The position numbers and the translations under genes are program-made. From Streptomyces sp. NRRL S-87 (GTDB lineage Bacteria; Actinomycetota; Actinomycetes; Streptomycetales; Streptomycetaceae), in contig NZ_JOGB01000017.1 of NCBI RefSeq assembly GCF_000719335.1, positions 49,214-113,213 on the forward strand: 64,000 bases of DNA. Direction: 5' to 3'. Every line of letters begins with the position of its first letter. Position 1 is the stretch's first letter. The notes under the pieces were generated by a model. That model had not been told where the DNA came from. It worked only from the letters and a program-made list of their open reading frames with translations, and did no database searches. Shown here in pieces: positions 15,722-24,181 of the stretch.

Positions 15722-18196
15722 CTACGCGATGTCGATGCGGGCGGTCAGGCGGGCGTCCGCGAGGGAGTGGGCGGCCTGGATCTCGTACGCCCCGGGGATG
15801 CGGGTCCAGGCGTACGCCTCCTCGTCCCAGATCTCGAACGTCCGGGCCGGCAGCGGGATCTCCACCTCGGCGCTCTCGCCTGGCCCGGCCTCGACCCCGG
15901 CGAAGGCGGCCAGCCAGCGCGCCGGGCGCTCGACCGGGTCTCCGACGGGCGCGGCGTACAACTGGACCACCTCGCGGCCGGGGCGGCTGCCGGTGTTGCG
16001 GATGCGGACCCGGACCGCCGTGGCGGTGACCTCCAGGGACTCGTACGCCCAGGCCGTGTAGCCCAGTCCGTGCCCGAAGGGGTACGCGGGCGCGGTGCCG
16101 GTGCGGTCCCAGGCGCGGTAGCCGATGAAGAGGCCCTCGGCGTAGTCGAGCCGGCCGCCGGTGGGGACGGCCCCGGTGACGGGCGCGTCGGCGAGCGCCA
16201 CCGGCCAGGTGGTGGGCAGCCGGCCGCCGGGCTCGGCGTCCCCGAGGAGCACGTCGGCCAGCGCGGCCCCGCCCTCCTGCCCGGGGAACCAGCTCAGCAG
16301 CACCGCCGCGACGTCCTCGCGCCAGGGCAGTTCGACCGGGGAGCCGGCGTTGACGACCACGACGGTGTTCGGGTTCGCGGCGGCCACGGCACGCACCAGG
16401 TCGTCCTGGCGGCCCGGCAGGCGCAGGTCGGTCCGGTCGAAGCCCTCGGACTCGACGCGCTCGGTGGTGGCGACGACCACGACGGCGGTGTCGGCGGCCC
16501 GGGCGGCGGCCACGGCCTCGGCGATCAGGGTGTCGGGGTCCTGGCGCGGGCCGAGGTGCAGCAGGGAGAACATGAGGGCCTTGAGCGGGGCTCCGGACAG
16601 GTCGGGGGCCTGGTAGCGCAGCGAGACCTCGACGGGCTCGCCGGCGGTGAGGTGCAGCCGGGCACGCTCGCTGGGGGCGCCGAAGAAGGCCTCGAAGGGG
16701 TCGGCCTCGTCGCCCATGAGCTGGACGCCGTCCCACAGTTCGGTGCCGTCGACGGTCAGGGTGAAGGCGCCGAGCCCGCGGGTGCCGAAGGCGTGCTCGC
16801 CGCTCTCGCGGGGCACGAAGGTGCCGGTGACCTCGATCTCGGCGAGGGTGGCGTACGAGACGCCGGCCGGCAGGTCGTCGCCGATCCACTGGACCTGGCC
16901 GCTGGGCAGGGAGTCCTCGCCGAGCACGTTCCCGGCGGCGTCGCGGCAGACCGCGCGCAGTTCGAAGCCCTGGTCGGCGGGGGCGAGCTCGTCGCTGGGG
17001 TCGGCGCCGACGGCGAAGGTCAGGGCCCCGTCGGGCAGGGCGGCGGTGAGTCCGTCGAGCGGGGAGACCACGCGCGCGGGGAAGACCGTGGCGGAGCCGC
17101 CGCCGAGGACGCGGGCGTCGCGGGCGGCGGCGCCGAGCAGCGCGACCGTACCGCCGGGGGCCAGCGGGAGGGCCTCGCCCTCGTTCCGTACCAGGACGAA
17201 GGAGCGGGCGGCCAGTTCGCGGGCCAGGGCCTCGCCGTCGAGGGCGGCGGGCGGCTCGGCGACCACCGGTGGGGCGCCTTCCAGGGCCCCGACGCGGGCG
17301 GCCAGCCGCAGGACGTTGCGGACGGCGGCGTCGACCTCGGCCTCGTCGGCCTCGCCGGCGCGGACGGCGGCGGCGAGCGCGGGACCGTAGACCGTCTGCG
17401 GGCCGGGCATGGCCACGTCGAGGCCGCCGGCGAGGCCGCCGGTGGTGGAGCGGGCGGCCATCCAGTCGGAGACGTTGAAGCCGTCGAAGCCCCACTCGCC
17501 GCGCAGGACCTCGTTCACGAGGTGGCGGTGCTCGGTCATCGTGGTGCCGTTGACCTTGTTGTAGGCCGTCATGATGCCCCAGGGGTGGGCGTTCTCGACG
17601 ATGGCCTCGAACGGGGCGAGGTAGAGCTCGCGCAGCGGGCGCGGGGCGATGGCGTTGTCGACGGTGAAGCGGTCGGTCTCGGCGTCGTTGCCGACGAAGT
17701 GCTTGACCGTGGTGCCGACCCCGCCCTCCTGGACGCCGCGGACGTAGCCGGTGCCGATCAGGCCGGTGAGGTACGGGTCCTCGGAGTAGCACTCGAAGTG
17801 GCGGCCGCCGAGCGGGGTGCGGTGCAGGTTGACGGTGGGGGCGAGCAGGACGTGCACGCCCTTGCGGCGGGCCTCCTGGGCGAGCAGCCGGCCGGCGCGG
17901 CGGGCGAGCTCGGGGTCCCAGGTGGCGGCCAGGGCGGTCGGGGAGGGCAGGGCGACGGAGGGGTCGTCGGCGGTCCAGCGCACGCCGCGGACGCCGATGG
18001 GGCCGTCGGACATGACGACGGAGGCGAGCCCGATCTCGGGGAGGGCGGGCAGGCTCCACATGTCCTGGCCGGCGAGCAGCCGGGCCTTGGAGTCGAGGTC
18101 GAGCTCGGCGAGGGCCGCTTCGACGGCGTCGGTGCGGGCCTGATCGGCCGCGGCCTGCGCGGCTGCAGGGGTCGTGGGGTGTGCGGTGCCGGCCAC
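15722..18196 (-). CDS. Glycoside hydrolase family 3 beta-glucosidase with PA14 insert
   Basis: This 824-residue enzyme is predicted to hydrolyse beta-glucosides. It has the GH3 N-terminal barrel (K-H-F-V-G-N-D, then the nucleophile Asp in G-F-N-V-S-D-W near residue 240) and the alpha/beta sandwich (about 350-660). A PA14-like insertion follows at about 395-530 (E-S-G-E-H-A-F-G-T-R-G-L-G-A-F). The C-terminal Fn3-like domain ends the protein. There is no signal peptide, so it should act on imported oligosaccharides. It starts at GTG 18196 with GAGGAGG eight bases away. A divergent TetR gene and a symmetric element between them suggest local control. Confidence 0.94.
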   Translation of the reverse strand: MAGTAHPTTPAAAQAAADQARTDAVEAALAELDLDSKARLLAGQDMWSLPALPEIGLASVVMSDGPIGVRGVRWTADDPSVALPSPTALAATWDPELARRAGRLLAQEARRKGVHVLLAPTVNLHRTPLGGRHFECYSEDPYLTGLIGTGYVRGVQEGGVGTTVKHFVGNDAETDRFTVDNAIAPRPLRELYLAPFEAIVENAHPWGIMTAYNKVNGTTMTEHRHLVNEVLRGEWGFDGFNVSDWMAARSTTGGLAGGLDVAMPGPQTVYGPALAAAVRAGEADEAEVDAAVRNVLRLAARVGALEGAPPVVAEPPAALDGEALARELAARSFVLVRNEGEALPLAPGGTVALLGAAARDARVLGGGSATVFPARVVSPLDGLTAALPDGALTFAVGADPSDELAPADQGFELRAVCRDAAGNVLGEDSLPSGQVQWIGDDLPAGVSYATLAEIEVTGTFVPRESGEHAFGTRGLGAFTLTVDGTELWDGVQLMGDEADPFEAFFGAPSERARLHLTAGEPVEVSLRYQAPDLSGAPLKALMFSLLHLGPRQDPDTLIAEAVAAARAADTAVVVVATTERVESEGFDRTDLRLPGRQDDLVRAVAAANPNTVVVVNAGSPVELPWREDVAAVLLSWFPGQEGGAALADVLLGDAEPGGRLPTTWPVALADAPVTGAVPTGGRLDYAEGLFIGYRAWDRTGTAPAYPFGHGLGYTAWAYESLEVTATAVRVRIRNTGSRPGREVVQLYAAPVGDPVERPARWLAAFAGVEAGPGESAEVEIPLPARTFEIWDEEAYAWTRIPGAYEIQAAHSLADARLTARIDIA

Positions 18197-18249
18197 GGGT
18201 CGTACCTCCTCGTTGGCGTCCTGGTGGTGGCCCCCATGGTGCAGCGATT

Positions 18250-18267
18250 ACCTGTAGACCGGTAGGT
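18250..18267. promoter_or_regulatory. Candidate TetR operator between GH3 and TetR genes
   Basis: ACCT and AGGT flank a GTAGACCGGT core in the 147-base divergent region. The imperfect symmetry and location fit a TetR operator acting on both genes. The match is suggestive only. Confidence 0.4.
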
Positions 18268-18343
18268 GACGTCATCATTCCGTGATCTTCGGGATGCCGT
18301 ACGGTCCTCCGTGACGGACGGACGGACGACGGGAGCGGGGACG

Positions 18344-18925
18344 ATGGCCAGGGCCAGGAGCGAGGAGCGGCGCGGGGAGATCCTGCACGCCGCCGTCGAG
18401 GTGATCGCCGAGCGCGGGTACCGGGGCGCGTCGCTCGGTGCCGTGGCCGAGCGGGTAGGGCTGACGCAGCAGGGCGTGCTGCACTACTTCCCGACCAAGG
18501 AGGCGCTGCTGGTGGCGGTCCTGGAGGAGCGCGACCGCTGGGACACCGGCGGCGGTACCCGGTCCGCGGGCGCGTGGCGACTGGACCTGCTGGCCTCGCT
18601 GGTGGACTACAACGCGATGCGGCCGGGGATCGTGCAGACCTTCTCGGCGCTCCTCGGCGAGAGCGTGACGGAGGACCACCCGGCCCGGGAGTTCTTCACC
18701 GAGCGGTACGGGCAGGTGCGGGCCGAGATGGCGACGGTGCTGCGCGCCGAGTTCGGCCCCCGGCTGCCGTCCGGCCTCACCCCCGAGCAGGCCGCCCCGC
18801 TGCTGGTGGCGGTGATGGACGGCCTGCAGTACCAGTGGCTGCTGGACCCGGAGTCGGTGGACATGCCGGGGGCGTTCCGCAGCTTCCTGGTACTGCTGCA
18901 CGGGGGCGGGGCGGGGGCGGGCTGA
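18344..18925 (+). CDS. TetR/AcrR family regulator
   Basis: A 193-residue protein with an N-terminal TetR helix-turn-helix (about residues 31-50, L-G-A-V-A-E-R-V-G-L-T-Q-Q-G-V-L-H-Y-F) and a C-terminal sensor domain. The ATG at 18344 has GGGAG eight bases upstream. An upstream extension of the frame to 18266 would read through the promoter and operator, so it is rejected. It is divergent from the GH3 beta-glucosidase gene, which it probably represses. Confidence 0.9.
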   Translation: MARARSEERRGEILHAAVEVIAERGYRGASLGAVAERVGLTQQGVLHYFPTKEALLVAVLEERDRWDTGGGTRSAGAWRLDLLASLVDYNAMRPGIVQTFSALLGESVTEDHPAREFFTERYGQVRAEMATVLRAEFGPRLPSGLTPEQAAPLLVAVMDGLQYQWLLDPESVDMPGAFRSFLVLLHGGGAGAG

Positions 18926-18985
18926 CCGCCGGGGACGGCGGTGCGGGGGGACGGCGGGGGCGGGCGTCGCGGACCCGGCGCGACG

Positions 18986-19369
18986 TCAACCGGGCAGGCT
19001 GAATGAGAGCTCGAACTTCCCCTCGTGGCCCGGGATCTTGCTGCGGAAGACGGCCGTCTGCGGGATCGTCGATTCGTTGTGCAGGACGGCGAGCTTCAAG
19101 GCGTCGTGGAACTCGATGTGGAACGGGTCCACGATCTCCTCGTACAGGAAGTTGCGGAACGGGCCGGTGGGGTTTCCCAGGCCGTCGATGTCGCTGGTCC
19201 CCAGCTCGACCTTCATGGTCACGATCGGCATCCTCACGTCGACCTCGAGGGTTTCGCCCGGCCCGATGTTCCCGTTGAAGATCACTTCCTCTTCCACGCG
19301 GAGGACGATCGGTTCGAACACGGCGGCCATGCCGGGACAGTGCACGCTCCAGAACTTGATGTGAGTCAT
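18986..19369 (-). CDS. Unknown protein, second gene of the AbfB cassette
   Basis: This 127-residue protein is not recognised. It is beta-rich, with alternating hydrophobic stretches such as M-P-I-V-T-M-K-V-E-L and F-E-L-S-F-S-L-P at the end. It has no signal peptide, no membrane helix and a single Cys near the N-terminus (V-H-C-P-G-M). It lies 17 bases after the AbfB-domain gene on the same strand and is surely co-transcribed. Base composition is clearly less GC-rich than the neighbours, with many A/T third positions for a Streptomyces gene, which suggests later acquisition. A role as partner or accessory of the sugar-binding protein is inference. Confidence 0.75.
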   Translation of the reverse strand: MTHIKFWSVHCPGMAAVFEPIVLRVEEEVIFNGNIGPGETLEVDVRMPIVTMKVELGTSDIDGLGNPTGPFRNFLYEEIVDPFHIEFHDALKLAVLHNESTIPQTAVFRSKIPGHEGKFELSFSLPG

Positions 19370-19386
19370 CTCGGTTCTCCTGCGCC

Positions 19387-19866
19387 CTAGAACTCCGCCG
19401 GATGGAGTGGAGCGTGGATCCTGAAGCATGCGGACTGGAGGTCGGAAATCGTCACCAGCGGCTCGGCGAAGAGCTGGAAGCCCCTGTGCCGGATGAAACG
19501 GTCCGGGAACTTGACGGACCGGAACGAGGCCTGGTTCGGGTCGATCTCCGCCGCTTCGAAGGTGAAGGTCGACTCCTCGATGACCTGCGCCTTGACCTGG
19601 GGGTCCGTGATCCCGGTGAAGAACTTGGTCTCGATGCGGAAGTCCTCGAACGTCGCGATGCGCAGACAGAACCCCGGCGGGGCCACCGCCCGCACCAGCA
19701 TCCCGGTTCCGCCGAAGGTCGCCAGACTGGGGCCGGTCCACTGGAACGTGGCGTCACGGCGGTCCTGTTCGGTCTCGATCTTGGCGATGTCGGCGAAGCC
19801 GTCGCGGTCGATGATGAAGAAATCGGGGAGGTCGTTCGAGAACAGCGAAAGCTTGAGAACGGCCAC
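19387..19866 (-). CDS. AbfB-like beta-trefoil protein
   Basis: A 159-residue stand-alone beta-trefoil that resembles the arabinose-binding AbfB domain normally attached to arabinofuranosidases. The repeated core shows as K-F-P-D-R-F-I-R-H-R-G-F, followed by an acidic segment and S-A-C-F-R-I-H at the end of the last trefoil repeat. There is no catalytic domain and no signal peptide, which is odd for a secreted carbohydrate-binding module. It starts at GTG 19866, with GGAAGGGCGG upstream. It is the first gene of a two-gene unit with 18986-19369 and shares that gene's lower GC content. Function and ligand are unproven. Confidence 0.75.
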   Translation of the reverse strand: MAVLKLSLFSNDLPDFFIIDRDGFADIAKIETEQDRRDATFQWTGPSLATFGGTGMLVRAVAPPGFCLRIATFEDFRIETKFFTGITDPQVKAQVIEESTFTFEAAEIDPNQASFRSVKFPDRFIRHRGFQLFAEPLVTISDLQSACFRIHAPLHPAEF

Positions 19867-20148
19867 GATTCCGCCCTTCCGTGATGCGTCCGCCTGCGTG
19901 CCCGAGGGGGTGCACCACTCGATCCAGCATCAACCACCCCATGCGGGGGACGGGCGCGAGAGCCGGGAAGGGCCGTCGCGTTTCAGCGTCCATGGCGGTG
20001 GGAGCACTTACGTCCATCATGCGCCGCCGGACGGGTGGCTGCCACTGCTCCCCGGCGGTTACGGCTTCAACCACACGACGGCGTCGGGGTGTTGTGCGGA
20101 TGCCGGCGCTACGGGCGGACGGCGATCGCGCTCGGAAGGCGCGGACAT

Positions 20149-20178
20149 GCCATGCGACAAGCGGATGTCTAGCATGGC
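20149..20178. promoter_or_regulatory. Inverted repeat at the LysR start
   Basis: GCCATGC (20149-20155) and GCATGGC (20172-20178) are perfect seven-base arms with 16 bases between. LysR regulators commonly bind such spaced dyads at their own promoters. The repeat overlaps the first possible start codons (20165, 20174), which would favour ATG 20183 as the real start. Confidence 0.4.
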
Positions 20179-21094
20179 GGCCATGCCCGAACCGCATGCA
20201 CCGCACGGCCTGTACGAGGTCTTCCTGCGCGTGGCCCAGGACGGCTCCTTCACCGCGGCCGGCCGGTCCCTCGGCTACACCCAGTCCGCCGTCTCCCGGC
20301 AGATCCAGACGCTGGAGGACGAGTGGGGCTCGACGCTCTTCGACCGGCTGCCGCGCGGGGTGCGGCTGACGGCCGCGGGCCGGGCCCTGCTGCCGCACGC
20401 CGAGGCCGTGCGGGACCGGATGCGGGCCGCCCGGGCGGAGCTGGACGCGCTGCGCTCGCTGGGCGGGGGCGTGCTGCGGGTCGGGGCGTTCGCCGCGGCG
20501 GACATGACGCTCGTACCGCGGGCGGTGGCGCAGTTCCGGGAGCGCCATCCGGACGTCTGCGTGCAGCACACCGAGGGGCCGACGGCCCGGCACGTGGCGC
20601 TGCTCGCGGAGGGTCGGCTCGACGTCGCCGTGGTCAGCGCCCCGGCCGGCGGGCCGCTGTCGGGGCCCGAGCTGCACCCGCTGCTGGAGGAGCCGATGTA
20701 CGTGGCCCTGCCGCGCGGGCACCGGTTCGCCGGGCGGCGGGCGCCCCTGCGGCTGGCGGAGTTGGCCGACGAACGGTGGATCGAGGGCGACGTACGGCCC
20801 GAGCAGACCCTCCTGGCCCCGGCGCTGGCCGCCGGTTTCCGCCCCGCGGTGGCCTTCCGGGTCAACGACTGGACGGCCAAGCAGGGGTTCGTGGCCGCGG
20901 GGCTCGGCATCACGGTGCTGCCCGCGCTGGCCGCCGCGGCCGTGCGGCCGGACCTGGCACTGGTACGGGTCTCGCGCCGCGACCTGCCCTGCCGCCACGT
21001 GTATGCCGCCACCCCGCGCGGCCCCTCCCCCACCCCGGCCGCGGAGGCCCTGCTGGGCATGCTCCGGGAGGCAGCTGCCGCGCTGGTGCCGTAG
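20165..21094 (+). CDS. LysR family regulator
   Basis: A protein of about 309 residues. The N-terminal winged helix-turn-helix (F-L-R-V-A-Q-D-G-S-F-T-A-A-G-R-S-L-G-Y-T followed by S-A-V-S-R-Q-I-Q-T-L-E) and the periplasmic-binding-protein-like effector domain (about 95-290) are both complete. Met codons at 20165, 20174 and 20183 are all possible starts. The DNA-binding domain fits best with the last. The nearest divergent genes are the AbfB cassette 300 bases away, which may be its target. The metabolite sensed is unknown. Confidence 0.9.
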   Translation: MSSMAAMPEPHAPHGLYEVFLRVAQDGSFTAAGRSLGYTQSAVSRQIQTLEDEWGSTLFDRLPRGVRLTAAGRALLPHAEAVRDRMRAARAELDALRSLGGGVLRVGAFAAADMTLVPRAVAQFRERHPDVCVQHTEGPTARHVALLAEGRLDVAVVSAPAGGPLSGPELHPLLEEPMYVALPRGHRFAGRRAPLRLAELADERWIEGDVRPEQTLLAPALAAGFRPAVAFRVNDWTAKQGFVAAGLGITVLPALAAAAVRPDLALVRVSRRDLPCRHVYAATPRGPSPTPAAEALLGMLREAAAALVP

Positions 21095-21128
21095 GGCGGC
21101 CGTCGCGCAGGACGGGGCCGCGCCGGCG

Positions 21129-21196
21129 GAGCACGGCGGGGCGCAGCACGGCAGGGCACGGCAGGGCAGGGCAGGGCAGGGCACGGCACGGCACGG
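21129..21196. repeat. Pentameric GGCAC/GGCAG tandem repeat
   Basis: About 13 imperfect copies of a five-base unit (GGCAC, GGCAG, GGGCA) lie between the LysR gene and the small membrane-protein gene. This is a slippage-prone microsatellite without coding potential. Confidence 0.7.
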
Positions 21197-21294
21197 ATCA
21201 TGACGCGAAGACGCCTGTCGCCGCGGCCCGGCGCTCGTTACGCTCGGGGCGGGCGGCCCGCCGACCTCGGGGTCCGCCGCACGAGGGGGATGGC

Positions 21295-21510
21295 ATGACG
21301 GAGATGATCGTGTTCTGGGGAGTCCTGGCGGCCGTGTCCGGGGCGGCCGCCGCGGTCCTGCTGCGCCGACGGAACGGGCGCACGCGCAACGCGGACGGCC
21401 TGCTGGTCGAGCGCGCCGCGCGGGACGCGGCGGTGGACTACCGCTCCGCCGACAACGGCCTCGCGGTGCACCGGGTCACGCCGCCCATGGGCGACGGCTT
21501 CCGCGGCTGA
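21295..21510 (+). CDS. Small single-pass membrane protein
   Basis: This 71-residue protein has one N-terminal membrane helix (I-V-F-W-G-V-L-A-A-V-S-G-A-A-A-A-V-L-L) followed by R-R-R-N-G-R, so the tail should be cytoplasmic. It ends in a short polar region. GAGGGGG five bases before the ATG is an excellent ribosome site and supports a real gene despite its size. No family was recognised. It is convergent with the EI24 gene. Confidence 0.7.
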   Translation: MTEMIVFWGVLAAVSGAAAAVLLRRRNGRTRNADGLLVERAARDAAVDYRSADNGLAVHRVTPPMGDGFRG

Positions 21511-21533
21511 GCGGCCGACCGCCCCGGGGAGAC

Positions 21534-22436
21534 CTACTTGCGGCCGGCCGGGTCGAAGGAGGCCGGCGGCGGACCGAAGGCGGACGGGGGCGGGCCGAAG
21601 CCGGCGGCCGGGCCCGCGTGCCCGGCCGGGGCGGGGGCCCCGGCATCGCCGGCGGCGGCGTCGCTGTCGGAATCGGCGTCGGAACCGGTGTCCGCGTCCG
21701 GATCGGCCGTGAGGTCGCGGACCATCAGCGTCGCGCCGGCGACGGCTCCCGGCATCAGGAACACGGCGACGAGCGGGACCAGGAACGCGAGGACCAGCGG
21801 CACGCCGAAGCCCAGCGCGAGCATCCGGTGCCGGCGCATCAGGGCGAGCTGCTCGGTGAGGCCCGTGCGGCGGCGCTGGAGCGCGACCGCGGTCAACTCC
21901 TGGGTGAGGAAGTACCCCGACACGCAGAAGCCGATCGCCGGCACCACGGTCTGCCCGATCACCGGTACGAACCCGAGGGCGAAGAGCAGGATCCCGTACA
22001 GCGCCACCCGCGCCAGGATCCGCAGGCTGTCCCGGGCCGAGATCCACAGCTCGCGCCACAGCGGCAGGCCGGACTCCGGCACCTCGCCGCCCTCGGCACG
22101 GTCGACCTGCTCGGAGAGCGACTCGTAGAAGGGCTGCCCGATGAGCAGGGTGACCGCGGTGAAGGTGATCACGGCCAGGAACAGGCCGAGGGCGATCACC
22201 AGGAAGGTCATGAAGCCGCGGAAGAGCCCGATCCAGGGCGAGGACCAGTCGTCGGCGAACGGCGTGGCCCAGGCGACCAGGTCGTCGGCGCCGAAGCCGA
22301 GGCCGGTCAGCGCGCCCGCGTACACCGCGAGCGATACCAGTCCGGGCAGCAGCCCGAAGCCCAGCCACCGGCCGTGGCCGACGACCCAGCGCTGTCCGGC
22401 CGCCAGGTACCGGAGTCCCCCCACAAGATCTCGCAT
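21534..22436 (-). CDS. EI24/CysZ-like membrane protein
   Basis: The 300-residue integral membrane protein is of the EI24 domain family, which includes bacterial CysZ sulfate permeases. Several hydrophobic segments are visible (about residues 25-45, 65-100, 140-165, 205-235), with the family-type G-Q-P-F-Y-E-S-L-S-E and an R-R-R-T-G-L-T-E stretch. The C-terminal 65 residues are an Asp/Ser/Pro/Gly-rich cytosolic tail with F-G-P-P repeats. No cysteine biosynthesis genes are adjacent, so transport of sulfate is uncertain. Confidence 0.85.
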   Translation of the reverse strand: MRDLVGGLRYLAAGQRWVVGHGRWLGFGLLPGLVSLAVYAGALTGLGFGADDLVAWATPFADDWSSPWIGLFRGFMTFLVIALGLFLAVITFTAVTLLIGQPFYESLSEQVDRAEGGEVPESGLPLWRELWISARDSLRILARVALYGILLFALGFVPVIGQTVVPAIGFCVSGYFLTQELTAVALQRRRTGLTEQLALMRRHRMLALGFGVPLVLAFLVPLVAVFLMPGAVAGATLMVRDLTADPDADTGSDADSDSDAAAGDAGAPAPAGHAGPAAGFGPPPSAFGPPPASFDPAGRK

Positions 22437-22507
22437 GGGCCCAGGGTAGCGAGGGGGTGGGACAGGCCGGCGACCGAGGGCGGCGTCCCGGAGGGGCGGA
22501 CGACCGG

Positions 22508-22537
22508 GGGCCGCACCCCCTGGACGGGGTGCGGCCC
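22508..22537 (-). terminator. Terminator after ohr
   Basis: GGGCCGCACCCC pairs perfectly with GGGGTGCGGCCC over 12 bp around a six-base loop, 18 bases past the ohr stop codon. Confidence 0.8.
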
Positions 22538-22555
22538 TCGGATGGGACGCGGGGA

Positions 22556-22978
22556 TCAGACCGCGAGCTCGACCGTGATGTTGCCGCGGGTCGCCTTGGA
22601 GTACGGGCAGACCTGGTGGGCCTTCTCGATGAGCTCCTTGGCCTTGGCCTCGTCCACGTTCGGGATGGTGGCCGAGATCTTGACGATCAGGCCGAAGCCG
22701 TCGTCGTTCTTGCCGATGCCCACCTCGGCGGTGACGGTGGAGCCGGAGATGTCGGCGTTCTCGTTGCGGGCGACCACGCCGAGGGCGCCCTGGAAGCAGG
22801 CGCTGTAGCCGGCCGCGAAGAGCTGCTCCGGGTTGGTGCCGGCGCCGTTGCCTCCGAGGGCCTTGGGCGGGTTGACGACGACGTCGAGCTGGCCGTCGTC
22901 GGTGGCGACGCGACCGTCGCGGCCGTTCTCGGCGGTGGCGACGGCGGTGTAGAGAACGTCGGACTGCTGGATGGACAT
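22556..22978 (-). CDS. ohr: Organic hydroperoxide resistance protein Ohr
   Basis: This 140-residue OsmC/Ohr-family peroxidase reduces organic hydroperoxides with a lipoyl or thiol partner. The two reactive cysteines are present: Cys61 in G-Y-S-A-C-F and Cys124 in H-Q-V-C-P-Y-S. The catalytic Arg region lies near residue 20. The ATG at 22978 follows AAGGAT. It lies 66 bases downstream of the CurA-like reductase on the same strand, and a MarR gene is divergent from that reductase. The set therefore looks like one peroxide/electrophile defence module. Confidence 0.95.
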   Translation of the reverse strand: MSIQQSDVLYTAVATAENGRDGRVATDDGQLDVVVNPPKALGGNGAGTNPEQLFAAGYSACFQGALGVVARNENADISGSTVTAEVGIGKNDDGFGLIVKISATIPNVDEAKAKELIEKAHQVCPYSKATRGNITVELAV

Positions 22979-23044
22979 GAAGCCGTGATCCTTCTGGTCG
23001 GCGCCGCGACTCGCGCCCACGATTCGCGACGGTCTGCGGTGAGC

Positions 23045-24076
23045 CTACCGGGTGAAGGAAACGATCATCTTTCCGGTGTTCTCGCCGCGCAGCATGCCCA
23101 GGAACGCGTCGACGGCGTTGTCCACGCCCTCGACGACCGTCTCGTCGTACGACAGCTCGCCCGAGCGAAGCCAGCCGGAGACGTCCTTCACGAACTGCTG
23201 CTGGAGTCCGAAGTACTCGCTGACGCGCATGCCCTGCAGGCGCAGCAGCTTCACGATCGCGAGCGCGAGGTTGCGCGGGCCGGGGGCCGGGGTGGTGTCG
23301 TTGTACTGGGAGATCGCGCCGCAGAGGGTGGCGCGGCCGTGCACGTTCAGCGCGCCGATCGCGGCCTCCAGGTGCTCGCCGCCGACGTTGTCGAAGTAGA
23401 CGTCGATGCCGTCGGGGGCGGCTTCCTTGAGCTGCGGGGCCACCGGGCCGTTCTTGTAGTTGAAGGCGGCGTCGAAGCCGTACTTGCCGGTGAGCGTCTT
23501 GACCTTGTCCTCGGAGCCGGCCGAGCCGATCACCCGGGAGGCGCCCTTGATGCGCGCGAACTGGCCGACGAGGCTGCCGACGGCACCGGCGGCGCCCGAG
23601 ACGAAGACCGCGTCGCCCTCCTTGAAGGAGGCCGTCTCGAAGAGGCCCGCGTACGCCGTCAGGCCCGGCATGCCGAGGACGCCGAGGTAGTACGAGAGCG
23701 GAGCGAGGGAGCCGTCGACCTTGGTGGCGCCCTTGGCGTCGAGCTCGGCGTACTCCCGCCAGCCCAGACCGTGCAGGACGTGGTCGCCCACCTCGAAGCC
23801 CTCGGCGGTGGAGGCCACGACCTCGCCGACCGCGCCGCCGTCCATCGGGCGGTCGAGCTGGAACGGCGGGATGTAGGACTTCACGTCGTTCATGCGGCCG
23901 CGCATGTAGGGGTCCACGGACATGTGGAGGTTGCGGACCAGGATCCGGCCGGGCTCGGTCGGGGCGGCGAGGGGCACCTCGCGCAGGGCGAAGTCCTCGG
24001 CGGTCGGCCAGCCCTGCGGGCGGCGGACCAGGTGCCATTCGCGGCTGACGGCGGGGAGGGCGACGGTCTCGGTCAT
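23045..24076 (-). CDS. CurA-like NADP-dependent oxidoreductase
   Basis: A 343-residue zinc-independent medium-chain reductase of the leukotriene B4 dehydrogenase/CurA group. These enzymes reduce the double bond of alpha,beta-unsaturated ketones and aldehydes. Family features are S-V-D-P-Y-M-R-G-R-M near residue 55, the Rossmann motif G-A-A-G-A-V-G-S near 160, and V-Y-F-D-N-V-G-G. Zinc-binding Cys are absent. It is divergent from a MarR gene across a region with duplicated 14-base elements, so electrophile-induced derepression is likely. It probably forms an operon with ohr. Confidence 0.92.
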   Translation of the reverse strand: MTETVALPAVSREWHLVRRPQGWPTAEDFALREVPLAAPTEPGRILVRNLHMSVDPYMRGRMNDVKSYIPPFQLDRPMDGGAVGEVVASTAEGFEVGDHVLHGLGWREYAELDAKGATKVDGSLAPLSYYLGVLGMPGLTAYAGLFETASFKEGDAVFVSGAAGAVGSLVGQFARIKGASRVIGSAGSEDKVKTLTGKYGFDAAFNYKNGPVAPQLKEAAPDGIDVYFDNVGGEHLEAAIGALNVHGRATLCGAISQYNDTTPAPGPRNLALAIVKLLRLQGMRVSEYFGLQQQFVKDVSGWLRSGELSYDETVVEGVDNAVDAFLGMLRGENTGKMIVSFTR

Positions 24077-24091
24077 GATTATTTCATCCTC

Positions 24092-24181
24092 TGAATGGTT
24101 TCCGGATGAATGGTTTCCGGTCTGAAACAACCATGCGCCTAGATATTTCAGGTTGTCAAGTAAACCGGTACGCTGGGTGCC
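24092..24181. promoter_or_regulatory. Control region between curA-like and marR genes
   Basis: TGAATGGTTTCCGG occurs twice in tandem (24092-24105 and 24107-24120). The second copy continues into GAAACAACC, making an inverted repeat with its own GGTTTC. Further on, GGTTGTCAAGTAAACC is an imperfect dyad. On the plus strand TACGCT lies seven bases before the marR ATG, which suggests a leaderless marR mRNA. On the minus strand TTGACA with CATGGT 18 bases later could serve the reductase gene. Confidence 0.6.

Noticed and set aside
14559..18278. Long minus- and plus-strand frames across the GH3 gene
   Set aside because: They are out-of-frame readings of the beta-glucosidase and SGNH genes. Neither has a recognisable domain nor proper third-position GC bias.
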